From Lysobacter_K sp043738095 (GTDB lineage Bacteria; Pseudomonadota; Gammaproteobacteria; Xanthomonadales; Xanthomonadaceae), in NCBI GenBank assembly GCA_043738095.1, contig JAYSZI010000062.1, forward strand, positions 18,606 through 82,605: a DNA stretch of 64,000 bases, in the 5' to 3' direction. The notes under the pieces are model-generated. The model was not told the origin of the DNA, made no database searches, and saw only the letters and a list, made by a program, of their open reading frames with translations. Of the stretch, positions 9,520 through 17,957 are shown one piece after another. The translations under genes and the position numbers were made by a program. Each line of letters opens with the position of its first letter. Position 1 is the stretch's first letter.

Positions 9520-11748
9520 TCAATAATTGAATAGGTAACTAAGCTTGATAAAGAACTGTCGGCCGGTATGCAGGTCGAGCTTGCGGGTACGCTCCAAAAG
9601 TCGAGGATCACCGAACAATTGCAGGTTTTCCTGGCGATCGGTGTAGCCGACGTACAGCGAGGTACCCGGCTTGAGCAGGTAGCTCACGAGGACATCGCTG
9701 GTAAGTCGCTTGCTGCGTTCAAGTGCAACCAGGCCGCTGTCCGGCTCCAAGCCCGCGTAATCGAAGATCACGTGCGCAGCCAGGAAGCGGTTGAACTGGT
9801 AGTTGATCTTGGTGCGCGACAAGGTGCTGCGGAAGATGTTGGCCCCGCCGGAACGGCCGGCAACGGGATTGCGGGTGCGTAGCTCGTCCCAGATGAAGTT
9901 CTGGTCGATGCGCAGCTGCGCAGCCGGGCTCACGGTGAAATCGACCGACAGCTGGCGGCCATCGGCGAGGAACGGTGCGAGCCCACCGGCGGGTATGTAG
10001 TTGACTGCGGTGCCCACCGTCGCTTTCGCGCCGATCGTCAGCCACTTCCACCACTCGGTGCGGGCGGACAGCGAGTAGCCCTGCTTGCGGAAGTCCAGAT
10101 CTGCATAACGTTCGTACGACTCGAGCCAATGCCCTTCGAACGTCGTCTGGCGCAGTCCGCTGACACCGAAGCCGAGGTCGACCGACCAGTCCTGCAGGTC
10201 GCCGTCCTGATTCCAGGTGCGGTATGCAGTGACACTCGGACCGGCGTCAATCAGCCACTTGGCTTCCGGAAACTGCCGCACGTAACGCGCGTACTGGTAG
10301 ATCTGGCGGATGTCGACACGCGGCACGAAACCGAGGTCAGCTTCGAAGTCCTCCGAGACGTCCAGGTACTCGCCGGTGTATGAGAAGTTGCGCCCGCCGC
10401 GCACCGCCTGCGCGAACATCAGGCGACCGTCGCGCTCTGCACCTGCGTCGCGCGTGCGGCTCTCGACGACTTGCCCACTGGCCGTCCAGTTGTCGTCAAT
10501 GCCGATGCGCGTGTCGACGCCGGCGATGGTGTTCTCGTGGTCGCCAAACCGTCGGTGCGTGGTCAGCACGCCGACGTTGGAGTGCGTGCCGAAATCGCGC
10601 TGCACGCGCGCCACACCGATGCGCGCGGATTCCCCGGCATCCGGATGCCCCGGCGGCAGCACGAGCCCCGGGGCCTCGTCGTCGATCGCGAGCCCACCCA
10701 CTGCCCAACGACCCAGGCGACCGGTGAGGCGCGCACCGATCTCAGGGTCGATGATGCGGCGGGAGAAAAACAGATTGACCGGAGTGCCGAAGAAGCCGGC
10801 GTTCTCTAGAAAGAACGGACGCTTTTCCGGAAAAAGCACCTCGAAGCGCCGGTTGACGATGGACTGCGGGACGTCGGACTCGACTTCGCTGAAATCCGGG
10901 TTGTAGGTCAGGTCAAGTGCCAGTGCGTCCTTGAACACGATTTTCGCATCGAGGCCGGCTTCCGCCTTGCGGCTGCGCTCCATACGGCCGACGCCGTTCT
11001 CGTCGACGTGCAGCGTGCGCGCGTCTCGATACGAAACGTGCGGAATGATCTGGACATTGCGACCCGGCGAAATCTCTTCTTCGATTACGGCGGTGGCGAA
11101 CTGAGGTACGAATCCTTCCTTACGCTGAGTGATGTAGGGCCAGTACCCGAATTCGTTGGTGCGCGGCACGATGCGGTTGAGCGCAATGCCCCAGTTCTGC
11201 GTGGCTCCCTTCTCGAAGCGAAGGCTCTTGAAGGGGATCTGGATTGTCACGACATAACCGTCCTTGGTGATGCGACCGTCCGTCGTCCACTGGGTGTCGA
11301 AGTTGAAGTCGTAGCCCAAGCCCTCTGTGACCTTGCTGTCCATCTGCACGCCGTACGGATTCACCGAGAACACGAAGGCCCGCTGCTTGTCATGAAACGT
11401 GTCGAGGAAGAGCTGCACACCTTCGTCGCCGAAAAAATTGTCGCGACGCGTGATGCGTGCGCGCAGCTGGGCTGGGTCGTCCTTGCAGACGAACACCACA
11501 TACAGATTGGCGTCGTCATGCGAGACATAGGCGCGTGTCTCCACCGACATAGGGTCGCCATCGCCAGGACGGTTCTGGCGGAAGTCGGTCACCACGGCAC
11601 CGGCGCTGGCCGGAACCGCGTCGATGTACTCCTCGAGCCGGGGTGGATGGGCGGTGCGCGGGATGCGCAGTATGTCTTCGGCCCACGCGGGCAATGCAGC
11701 CCCCAGCAGGAGGGGGAGAAGAAGTCGGGCAAGGGGCGTACGCCGCAT
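9520..11748 (-). CDS. DUF5916 protein: CBM9-like domain plus outer-membrane-type barrel
   Basis: 742 aa from ATG 11748, beginning with signal peptide MRRTPLARLLLPLLLGAA and cleavage near AWA-ED. Residues about 35-210 form a carbohydrate-binding-9-like domain (YVSHDDANLYVVFVCKD, VQLFLDTFHDKQRAFVF, VTIQIPFKSLRF). The rest is the DUF5916 beta-rich region (LDLTYNPDFSEVESD, FPEKRPFFLENAGFF) ending in repeated amphipathic strands and a terminal aromatic (SYLFNY). It is probably an outer-membrane barrel of unknown substrate. The frame runs on upstream to 12354, but that part lies out of phase inside the GT87 gene, whose TGA shares one base with this ATG. Confidence 0.85.
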   Translation of the reverse strand: MRRTPLARLLLPLLLGAALPAWAEDILRIPRTAHPPRLEEYIDAVPASAGAVVTDFRQNRPGDGDPMSVETRAYVSHDDANLYVVFVCKDDPAQLRARITRRDNFFGDEGVQLFLDTFHDKQRAFVFSVNPYGVQMDSKVTEGLGYDFNFDTQWTTDGRITKDGYVVTIQIPFKSLRFEKGATQNWGIALNRIVPRTNEFGYWPYITQRKEGFVPQFATAVIEEEISPGRNVQIIPHVSYRDARTLHVDENGVGRMERSRKAEAGLDAKIVFKDALALDLTYNPDFSEVESDVPQSIVNRRFEVLFPEKRPFFLENAGFFGTPVNLFFSRRIIDPEIGARLTGRLGRWAVGGLAIDDEAPGLVLPPGHPDAGESARIGVARVQRDFGTHSNVGVLTTHRRFGDHENTIAGVDTRIGIDDNWTASGQVVESRTRDAGAERDGRLMFAQAVRGGRNFSYTGEYLDVSEDFEADLGFVPRVDIRQIYQYARYVRQFPEAKWLIDAGPSVTAYRTWNQDGDLQDWSVDLGFGVSGLRQTTFEGHWLESYERYADLDFRKQGYSLSARTEWWKWLTIGAKATVGTAVNYIPAGGLAPFLADGRQLSVDFTVSPAAQLRIDQNFIWDELRTRNPVAGRSGGANIFRSTLSRTKINYQFNRFLAAHVIFDYAGLEPDSGLVALERSKRLTSDVLVSYLLKPGTSLYVGYTDRQENLQLFGDPRLLERTRKLDLHTGRQFFIKLSYLFNY

Positions 11749-13352
11749 CAGGAACGGTCCTTGGAGAGGGAATAGACGAGGGATGGGGAAGACGGAACGC
11801 GCAGTTGCGCGACTCCAGCATCGGAGGTGAGGTGCGTGGTGCCCGCTGGGCGCCGGAGCAATACCCACAGGCAGAGCCCGGTCGCGACGATCTGACTCGT
11901 TGTCGAGATGGCGAGGCGACCCAGTTCGTCGGGCAGCGGCATGCCGCTGAAAGGAATCGCGGTCGCCAGCACGCACCAGCCGCCCACCGTCAATGCAGCA
12001 AGCCGGTTGTTGAACGACCCGGCGCGCGCGATGGCAGCGGCGGCGACGATGGCCCACAGACACAGAGGTGCGAAGAGGCCGTTGTGGTCGGGAACGAAGG
12101 GGCTGCGGAACGCCGCGAGAGTGAGAAGGGCGAGCCAGGCCCCCGCCTGTTCCGCACGCCCCATCCGCGGGGTGCGCGCCGCCGCAAGGGCCGCGAGCGC
12201 GATAACCACGAGCGTCCAGCCCCAGGCGACGCTTCCCTGCAGATCCCAGGACATGCCCGGTACACCGATCATGCGCAGCTTCAGCACAAGCGCTGGGATC
12301 GAGCTGTTGATGGCGACGACTGCACCGAGGCCTTCGAACTCGAGGAATGCCCAAGCTTCGCCGCTTAAGATGCGGGGCATTTCATAGTTGAGAAACGCGT
12401 CGAAGGGCGCGCGGCCCATCCAGGCCAAGGCGAGAACGGTGTAGAGCAAAGTGAAGGCGAACGTCCACGCTGCATCGCGCCAGCGTCGTGCGCACAGTAG
12501 GTAGACCCCGAGCAGGCCCGGGAACAGCTTGAAGACCGCGAAGCCCAGCAACGCCCCACCGGCAGCGGCGCGGCCGCGCTGGAACAGCAACATGGCGAGC
12601 ACCGACATCGCAACGGCCGCCAGCTGGAAATTGCCCAGTTGCAGGGTCAGCAGCGTCGGTGAGCCTAGCCACACCGCGGGAATCAGCAGGGCCGCGGTGC
12701 GACCGGCGCGACCACCAACCCAGCCACACACGGCGAGCAACGTGCCGAGCACCAGCGCGGCCTCGATGGAGAACCACAGGGCCCGCAGGCTTTCAAACGT
12801 TCCACCCAGCGCCAATCCAAGACGCGGCAGCAGCAGGAACTGTGGGAAGTACATGAATTCGTCGAGCTTGAACCGGCCTTCGTGACCCATGTAATGCGCG
12901 GTGTCGTAAAGGTTCGGCGCACCGTCGCGTGAAAGTGTCGCCGCCTTCCACAGCGCGGAAAAGCAGCTGTGATTGGAATAGAAGGCGTCGAACCAGAACG
13001 CCGAGGCCATATCGAGCGTGGGATCGGCCATGTAGAGCGCGACGCCTGCGGAGCGGGCGAGGGCTGCCAGTGCGACCAAGCCCCAGACCGCGCACCAAGC
13101 CGGGTGCCGTTGCAGGGCGCCATCCCAGTCGCCGGGTATCCGCGCCGCTACGGGCCGCAGCGAAAGCAGCGCAATGGCACCAGCGATCAGGAAAGCAGCG
13201 AGGGGCGCGACGCCGAACGCAGCCAGCGCTGTAGCCGCAATCGGCGCCAGCAGTCCGGCCGCCACCACGGCGAGCGCCCAGCGTTCCGCAGGAAGAGAAA
13301 GGGTGCTGCGCATGGCATGTCCTGGGTGATTATTGAGGGCGGAGCGGGACAT
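11748..13352 (-). CDS. Polytopic membrane glycosyltransferase, GT87 (DUF2029) family
   Basis: 534 aa with about ten hydrophobic segments. A loop after the early helices reads DPTLDMASAFWFDAFYSNHS then APNLYDTAHYMGHEGRFK and FMYFPQFLLLPRLGLALGG, typical of GT87 polyprenyl-phosphate-mannose-type transferases. Conserved KLFPGLLGVYLL and PFVPDHNGLFAP segments follow. It likely moves a sugar from a lipid phosphate donor on the periplasmic face. TGATG overlaps join it to the HAD gene upstream and the DUF5916 gene downstream. An internal ATG (about 13313) is an alternative start. Confidence 0.85.
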   Translation of the reverse strand: MSRSALNNHPGHAMRSTLSLPAERWALAVVAAGLLAPIAATALAAFGVAPLAAFLIAGAIALLSLRPVAARIPGDWDGALQRHPAWCAVWGLVALAALARSAGVALYMADPTLDMASAFWFDAFYSNHSCFSALWKAATLSRDGAPNLYDTAHYMGHEGRFKLDEFMYFPQFLLLPRLGLALGGTFESLRALWFSIEAALVLGTLLAVCGWVGGRAGRTAALLIPAVWLGSPTLLTLQLGNFQLAAVAMSVLAMLLFQRGRAAAGGALLGFAVFKLFPGLLGVYLLCARRWRDAAWTFAFTLLYTVLALAWMGRAPFDAFLNYEMPRILSGEAWAFLEFEGLGAVVAINSSIPALVLKLRMIGVPGMSWDLQGSVAWGWTLVVIALAALAAARTPRMGRAEQAGAWLALLTLAAFRSPFVPDHNGLFAPLCLWAIVAAAAIARAGSFNNRLAALTVGGWCVLATAIPFSGMPLPDELGRLAISTTSQIVATGLCLWVLLRRPAGTTHLTSDAGVAQLRVPSSPSLVYSLSKDRS

Positions 13353-14131
13353 CAGGCGTGCGCCGCCTCGCGAGTCGGCAAGCCATTGACGCGGCCCGAG
13401 AACAGATGCCGGCGGAGCTCCTGGAAATCGTCGAACGTCGCGTCCGGCTGCTCTTCAGAGGACGCCGGACGCCGTTTTCCATTGGCGCGCCAGAGCGTGG
13501 TGATGCCGAATCGGCTCGCGCCGACCACGTCTGCCTTGAGGTCGTCACCGATCATCCAGACCGCTTCGGGATCGATGCCGAGTTTGTCGATTGCCAGGCG
13601 GAACGGTAGGGCGTGCGGCTTGTCCGCGCCGGCCTCCTCGGAGGTGACGACATAGTCGAAGCAGTCATCCAAGCCGAAATAGATGATTTTTCGAAATTGG
13701 ATCTGCGAGGTGAGGTCCGTGATGATCGCGGTGCCGATACCGTGGCTGCGCAGTTCCAGAAGAAATTCGCGCACTCCCGCGAATAGCTCACAGTGCGCAA
13801 GGAAGGTCCGCCAATACGTCTGCTCAAGGTCGAGCGTGATGACCAGTTGTGTCTTGCGCCCCAGCAGCTCGATGCCGCGCTGGAAATACAACAGGCGGCT
13901 GTGCGAACTGGCAGTCTTGCCCAGTTGCTGCTTGACCTCGGCGCGCGCCTGCGCAAACGCGCCCCGCACTGAGTCGACACTTACGCCAAGCAAGCGTGAG
14001 GCCTTCGTTTCTGTTGCCTCGGTCGCCATTGCGTGCGGATGCTCATACGCATACAGAGTGTTGTCGGTGTCGAAGATGATCGCCCGTGGCGCATGGCGAA
14101 GCTTTTTGGGTCGATGGATATGAAGGCTCAT
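13352..14131 (-). CDS. HAD-superfamily hydrolase
   Basis: 259 aa. The motif I nucleophile region is IIFDTDNTLYAY, with Asp21 and Asp23. Motif II Thr lies in TAIITDLTSQ, a Lys follows in SEEAGADKPHALPF, and motif IV acidic residues are in WMIGDDLKADVVGA. The cap lies between motifs I and II, so it is a C1-type phosphatase. It is probably a phosphatase for a sugar or polyol phosphate made by the neighbouring aldolase and kinase (inference). The start is 9 bases after the GT/kinase fusion stop and the TGATG couples to the GT87 gene. Pyrimidine nucleotidase and phosphoglycolate-type activities cannot be excluded. Confidence 0.85.
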   Translation of the reverse strand: MSLHIHRPKKLRHAPRAIIFDTDNTLYAYEHPHAMATEATETKASRLLGVSVDSVRGAFAQARAEVKQQLGKTASSHSRLLYFQRGIELLGRKTQLVITLDLEQTYWRTFLAHCELFAGVREFLLELRSHGIGTAIITDLTSQIQFRKIIYFGLDDCFDYVVTSEEAGADKPHALPFRLAIDKLGIDPEAVWMIGDDLKADVVGASRFGITTLWRANGKRRPASSEEQPDATFDDFQELRRHLFSGRVNGLPTREAAHA

Positions 14132-14140
14132 GGGGGCGGG

Positions 14141-16219
14141 TCACGCTTGGAGGCGGCTCTTGAGGGCTTCCTGGATCTGTACAAGCACCAGCAGCTGCAT
14201 AACGCCGCTGACGCCGTCTTCCCACAGGGGTGTGATGTCGAACATCTCGTGGAGGTCGGGCACAAGCTTGCGGGCGGCCAGGTCGACGTCCTCGGCGACC
14301 ACGTCGCCCTCGATCGTCATTTCCACATCGCCGGCGTCGCCAACGGTTTGCAGGTCCAAGTGCAGGCCGCACACGCCAATCAGGATGCGCGCCACGCGTT
14401 CATGCGAGGCGCTGGCGCGGATGAGCGCAACCAGCTTCAGCCGAACGCCGTTTGGCGCGGGGGAATGCAGCTGTGCCGCGTTGACTGGCATCAGCCGTAG
14501 AACCAGCGAGGCGTGCGCCTTCTGCGGATGGATATGGCGATCTGCGTCCAGCGCGCGACGCTCGATAGCCTGTAGCACCTGCGGCATGCCGTGACCGCGC
14601 TCATGTACATCCCGCTGGATCTTCCAGGCGCGGCGCAGGCCCTCGTCAATGTCCAGGAACACGCCGACGTCGAATCTTCGCCGCAGGCGTTCGGCGTGCA
14701 GCGCATGAAGGCCCGACGCGATCACGACGTCGTTCTTGCCGAGCAGGGTAGGGCTTAGAAACCGACCCGCCGTATGGTCATAACGCCGGCAAACAATCGC
14801 CTTGCCGTCGGTGAGCGCAAGTACATCCTGATTGAACCGGTGCAGGTCATTCGCCCGCGGGTCGAGATGGGTGAGGCCTTTCCACATCGGTGCGAAGCGA
14901 TCCCAGACGTGGTAATCGTCCCCGGATACATGCACGACCGAATGCTCGCCAAAAATCCCCGCGATCGCACGGCTGAGCGTGTCCTTGCCAGCACCGGAAT
15001 CGCCCGCGATACCAATGACAACCGGCTTCTGGGCAATGCGGTAGTAGTCGTTCCGCGATACGCGTTCGCGCAGCATCTGCGTGACCAACACCACGCCTGA
15101 TGCTGCGATCAGCGTAAACCCGAGCGAGCGCAGATGCGGGGTCATCCAAGGCCGCCACGCGGCAAGCGCAGCGCCCGGATCGAGCCCCAGATCGGGCATG
15201 GACGCGCCGGGGGAAATCACAAGATGCAACCCGAGCACCAGCGCCGTAAATGACCCGGTAAGCAACAACGTGGCCCGCTCTTCTTGCAACTGATGCGCGA
15301 CCAGGAACGGCACGAGCCACAGGTACCAACCGGGTGGCGCCGGTGTGGCGAGGACGAGCACGAAAAAGCTCAGCCCGATCGTCGCCATCAACAGCTCGAA
15401 GCTGATCCGCCGGAGGCGCCAGACGCCGTACACCGCGAGCACGTAGAGAAGCGGTGTCAGGTAGAGCGAAAGATGGGTCCCGACCGGGATCGCGAGGTCG
15501 AACAGGCGCCCAGATTCCTGCGTACCGAGCACCATCTGTCGGAACCCAGGGGATAGCAGCCACGGCGCTTGCACCGCGGCCAGCACACCGAAGAACCACA
15601 GCGCGAACGGCCGAATCAGCGACCGTAAGCGTTTGTTGCGCCAAAGGTAGATGCCCATGAACGGCACCGCGAGCACCATGCTCAGTTTCGCAGCGATCGC
15701 AATCGCCAGTGCGCCTCCGCTAGCCTCTGGTCGGTAACGCCGGATCAAGTGCAACGCAAGCAACAGTAGTGCGACGGGCACGATGTCGGTCTGCCCATTC
15801 CAGTACGTCACGTACAACACGATCGGCGACCACCAGTACAGCCACAGCAGCGCTCGGGGCCGCTGCGGGAACAGCTGTGACAACAGCAACAGGGTGCTGA
15901 AGTCTGCCGCCAGCAATCCGAGTCGAAAGCCGATGCCAGTGAACCGCGGATTGTCGGTAAGCGCAGATGCCAGCCAGCCGACCAGCGTCATTGGCGCGTG
16001 TGCGAAAAACATCGCCGGGCCGTACGGATACGCGGCCGGCGAACCGCCGTCGCTGATGAAGGTGGACCACGGGTCGAGCGCACGCGTATCGATCGCATGG
16101 CGCAGGAACGCGACGAACCATTCCTCCTGGATGACCGGTACGAGCAGCGCGACGAGCGCGATCCGGAGCGCGAGGCCACCACGGAAAACGGGGTCCCTAA
16201 GGAGCGCGCGAAGCGTCAT
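14141..16219 (-). CDS. Fusion of membrane glycosyltransferase-like domain with uridine kinase/PRK-like kinase
   Basis: 692 aa. Residues 1 to about 385 are a polytopic GT-C-like part with about ten helices: an early loop reads FISDGGSPAAYPYGPAMFF, then YWNGQTDIVPVALLLLALH and PAPPGWYLWLVPFLVAH. From about residue 395 a P-loop kinase of the uridine kinase/phosphoribulokinase family begins: VVIGIAGDSGAGKDTLSRAI (Walker A), VHVSGDDYHVWDRF, YDHTAGRF, VIASGLHAL and VFLDIDEGLRRAWKIQRD. It is followed by about 150 residues, VGDAGDVEMTIEGDVVAEDV among them, that I do not recognise. The start is ATG 16219 overlapping the previous TGA as ATGA. Walker A and the substrate Asp are intact, so the kinase should be active on an unknown substrate. 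Confidence 0.85.
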   Translation of the reverse strand: MTLRALLRDPVFRGGLALRIALVALLVPVIQEEWFVAFLRHAIDTRALDPWSTFISDGGSPAAYPYGPAMFFAHAPMTLVGWLASALTDNPRFTGIGFRLGLLAADFSTLLLLSQLFPQRPRALLWLYWWSPIVLYVTYWNGQTDIVPVALLLLALHLIRRYRPEASGGALAIAIAAKLSMVLAVPFMGIYLWRNKRLRSLIRPFALWFFGVLAAVQAPWLLSPGFRQMVLGTQESGRLFDLAIPVGTHLSLYLTPLLYVLAVYGVWRLRRISFELLMATIGLSFFVLVLATPAPPGWYLWLVPFLVAHQLQEERATLLLTGSFTALVLGLHLVISPGASMPDLGLDPGAALAAWRPWMTPHLRSLGFTLIAASGVVLVTQMLRERVSRNDYYRIAQKPVVIGIAGDSGAGKDTLSRAIAGIFGEHSVVHVSGDDYHVWDRFAPMWKGLTHLDPRANDLHRFNQDVLALTDGKAIVCRRYDHTAGRFLSPTLLGKNDVVIASGLHALHAERLRRRFDVGVFLDIDEGLRRAWKIQRDVHERGHGMPQVLQAIERRALDADRHIHPQKAHASLVLRLMPVNAAQLHSPAPNGVRLKLVALIRASASHERVARILIGVCGLHLDLQTVGDAGDVEMTIEGDVVAEDVDLAARKLVPDLHEMFDITPLWEDGVSGVMQLLVLVQIQEALKSRLQA

Positions 16220-16803
16220 GCCCACAGCTCGGGCACCTTTGTGCAGACCGCGTCGACAACGATCTCCCGCGCCTTCAATAGCTCGCGCATTTCGGGCACT
16301 TCACTAACCGGGTCACGCCCCTGCAATTCGGGGGAAACGAGACACAGGGAAAATCCAGCCGCGCGCAGTCTCGCCGCCGATGCGGTCTCGAGCGGGAACT
16401 TCGTGAAACAGTCCACCCAGACCCATCGAGCCATGCCCGCCAGGCTCAGTGCGGTGTCGACCGATTCGAACTCCGATACACGCACCGCACAGCGTGCTTC
16501 GCCTCGCTGTACCGTGCGCATCAGAAATGGGAACGACTGGTCAAGAAAAAACCACTCGTCGATGCCGTGCTCGGCCATCAGCGCTTCGAGACGCTCTTCG
16601 AGCCCCTCTTCCTTGACGTTGAGGATGAGCAGGCCATGACGATAATGGCGCAGCCAGTCTTCGAAGCGCTCGCCGCGCGCGAAGGGGTCGTGGTGCACGA
16701 CGAGCTCGCCGCCGTCGCTGCGGATGTCCACCTCGACGCCCAGTGCGGCCGAGGTCTCCTGCAATTCCTGCGCGGTGTTGCGTCGGTGCCGGACGATCCT
16801 CAC
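16216..16803 (-). CDS. Glycerophosphodiester-phosphodiesterase-like protein
   Basis: 195 aa beginning at GTG 16803 (overlaps the upstream stop as GTGA). It opens MRIVRHRRNTAQELQET, then VEVDIRSDGGELVVHHDPF and LILNVKEEGLEERLEAL. This follows the GDPD TIM-barrel layout (R-H-R, E/D-x-D, HD, and the LN-K strand) but it is short, and the usual Glu of the metal site appears as the Asp of EVDIR. Hydrolysis of a phosphodiester is plausible, and a nonhydrolytic or lyase-type variant is possible. It sits between the GtrA-GT2 fusion and the GT/kinase fusion and shares their translation coupling. Confidence 0.75.
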   Translation of the reverse strand: MRIVRHRRNTAQELQETSAALGVEVDIRSDGGELVVHHDPFARGERFEDWLRHYRHGLLILNVKEEGLEERLEALMAEHGIDEWFFLDQSFPFLMRTVQRGEARCAVRVSEFESVDTALSLAGMARWVWVDCFTKFPLETASAARLRAAGFSLCLVSPELQGRDPVSEVPEMRELLKAREIVVDAVCTKVPELWA

Positions 16804-17957
16804 GCTGACGCCCTCAGCTCGCGGCGCAAACGCAGACTGAAGGCCATCGTCCGGCGGATGAATCGAACCTTGGCGCGCCAGTTGACGTTCCAGTGCGAGG
16901 TTCCGTGCGCGCGTTCACCAAAGCGCACGGGAAAGCGCCGCACGGGCAGGCCCACTTCTAACGCGTGGTGATAGGCGTACAGGTCGAGTGAGAAGTCATC
17001 CGGCGGGCTGCGCCAGCTTTCGAAGAAGCGCCTCGGAAAGAGCGTTGGCTGTGCGTTGATGTCACGCAGCGTTCGACCGAGCAGCAGGCTTTCAAATGCG
17101 GACATACCCATGGTGAACACCACATCGGCCAGGGGGCGGCCGTAGCGGCGTCCCTTTACGAAGACGGGATCGGCGCCGCGGCGCGCGAGCTCGAGGCCGC
17201 GCAGCGCGTCGGCCGGGTCGGTCTGCATATCCGCGTGTGTCCAGCCGATTACCCGTCCGCGCGCGACGTCGAGCCCGGCGCGTATGCCGAACCCGTAACC
17301 GCGGTTCTGCCCGACGCGAACACTGCGGATGCGTGAACCCTGCAGCAGCCGTTCAAGCACCGCGGGAGTGTCGTCGGTGGAGCCGTTGTCGACGAGGATC
17401 GCCTCGACGTCCTCGTCGATGAACGTCTCTTCCAGTCGCGCCACCAGCAGAGGCAGATTGCGCGCCTCGTTGTAGCAGGGGATCACGAGGGAGAGGGCGG
17501 GTTCGCCCGCGACTTCCGGGCCTCCGAAACTGCCGACGGGCGCACAGCGTGTGTCGGTGAAAACGAGCCACTTCAACCCGATGAAATTCATCACCGTCGA
17601 CACGGCGGTCGCCGCCAGGAACGCGATTGAAACGGCGCTCGGATCCTCGGTGAGGAGAGTCAGGACTGCCGCGTTTACGATCACATTCGCTGTGAGCCCG
17701 CCAGCGTAGACGAGCAGGTAGCGACCGAGCTCGGCGGGGTGCCAGCCGCTGGACACGCGGAACGTGAAAAGCCGGTTGGTGATGTAGCCGAACGCCGCTC
17801 CCGCAACGAATCCGCACGCCTTGGCCGTAGCCGTATCGAGCGCGCCAAGGAGCAGTCTGTAGACGAGATAGTCGACAAGAACGCCTGCGGTGCCGACGAC
17901 GACAAACCGGGCGACCTGGCCGCCGAGTCCGCCGCTGGCCGACGCCGTCATGTTCAC
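16800..17957 (-). CDS. GtrA-like membrane domain fused to GT2 glycosyltransferase
   Basis: 385 aa. Residues about 12-130 carry four helices of the GtrA/flippase-like family (ARFVVVGTAGVLVDYLVYRL, GFVAGAAFGYITNRLFTF). From residue 152 comes a dolichyl-phosphate-mannose-synthase-like GT2 domain: LSLVIPCYNEARNLPLLV, ILVDNGSTDDTPAVLERLL, NRGYGFGIRAGLDVARG and WTHADMQTDP. It probably charges polyprenyl phosphate with a sugar and helps flip it. The usual fusion places GtrA at the C-terminus and here it is N-terminal. A GTGA overlap links it to the nucleotidyltransferase gene upstream. Confidence 0.88.
   Translation of the reverse strand: MNMTASASGGLGGQVARFVVVGTAGVLVDYLVYRLLLGALDTATAKACGFVAGAAFGYITNRLFTFRVSSGWHPAELGRYLLVYAGGLTANVIVNAAVLTLLTEDPSAVSIAFLAATAVSTVMNFIGLKWLVFTDTRCAPVGSFGGPEVAGEPALSLVIPCYNEARNLPLLVARLEETFIDEDVEAILVDNGSTDDTPAVLERLLQGSRIRSVRVGQNRGYGFGIRAGLDVARGRVIGWTHADMQTDPADALRGLELARRGADPVFVKGRRYGRPLADVVFTMGMSAFESLLLGRTLRDINAQPTLFPRRFFESWRSPPDDFSLDLYAYHHALEVGLPVRRFPVRFGERAHGTSHWNVNWRAKVRFIRRTMAFSLRLRRELRASA

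Noticed and set aside
11749..12354. Upstream extension of the DUF5916 frame by about 200 codons
   Set aside because: This part lies within the GT87 gene in another frame and has no family similarity; the signal peptide at 11748 marks the true start.
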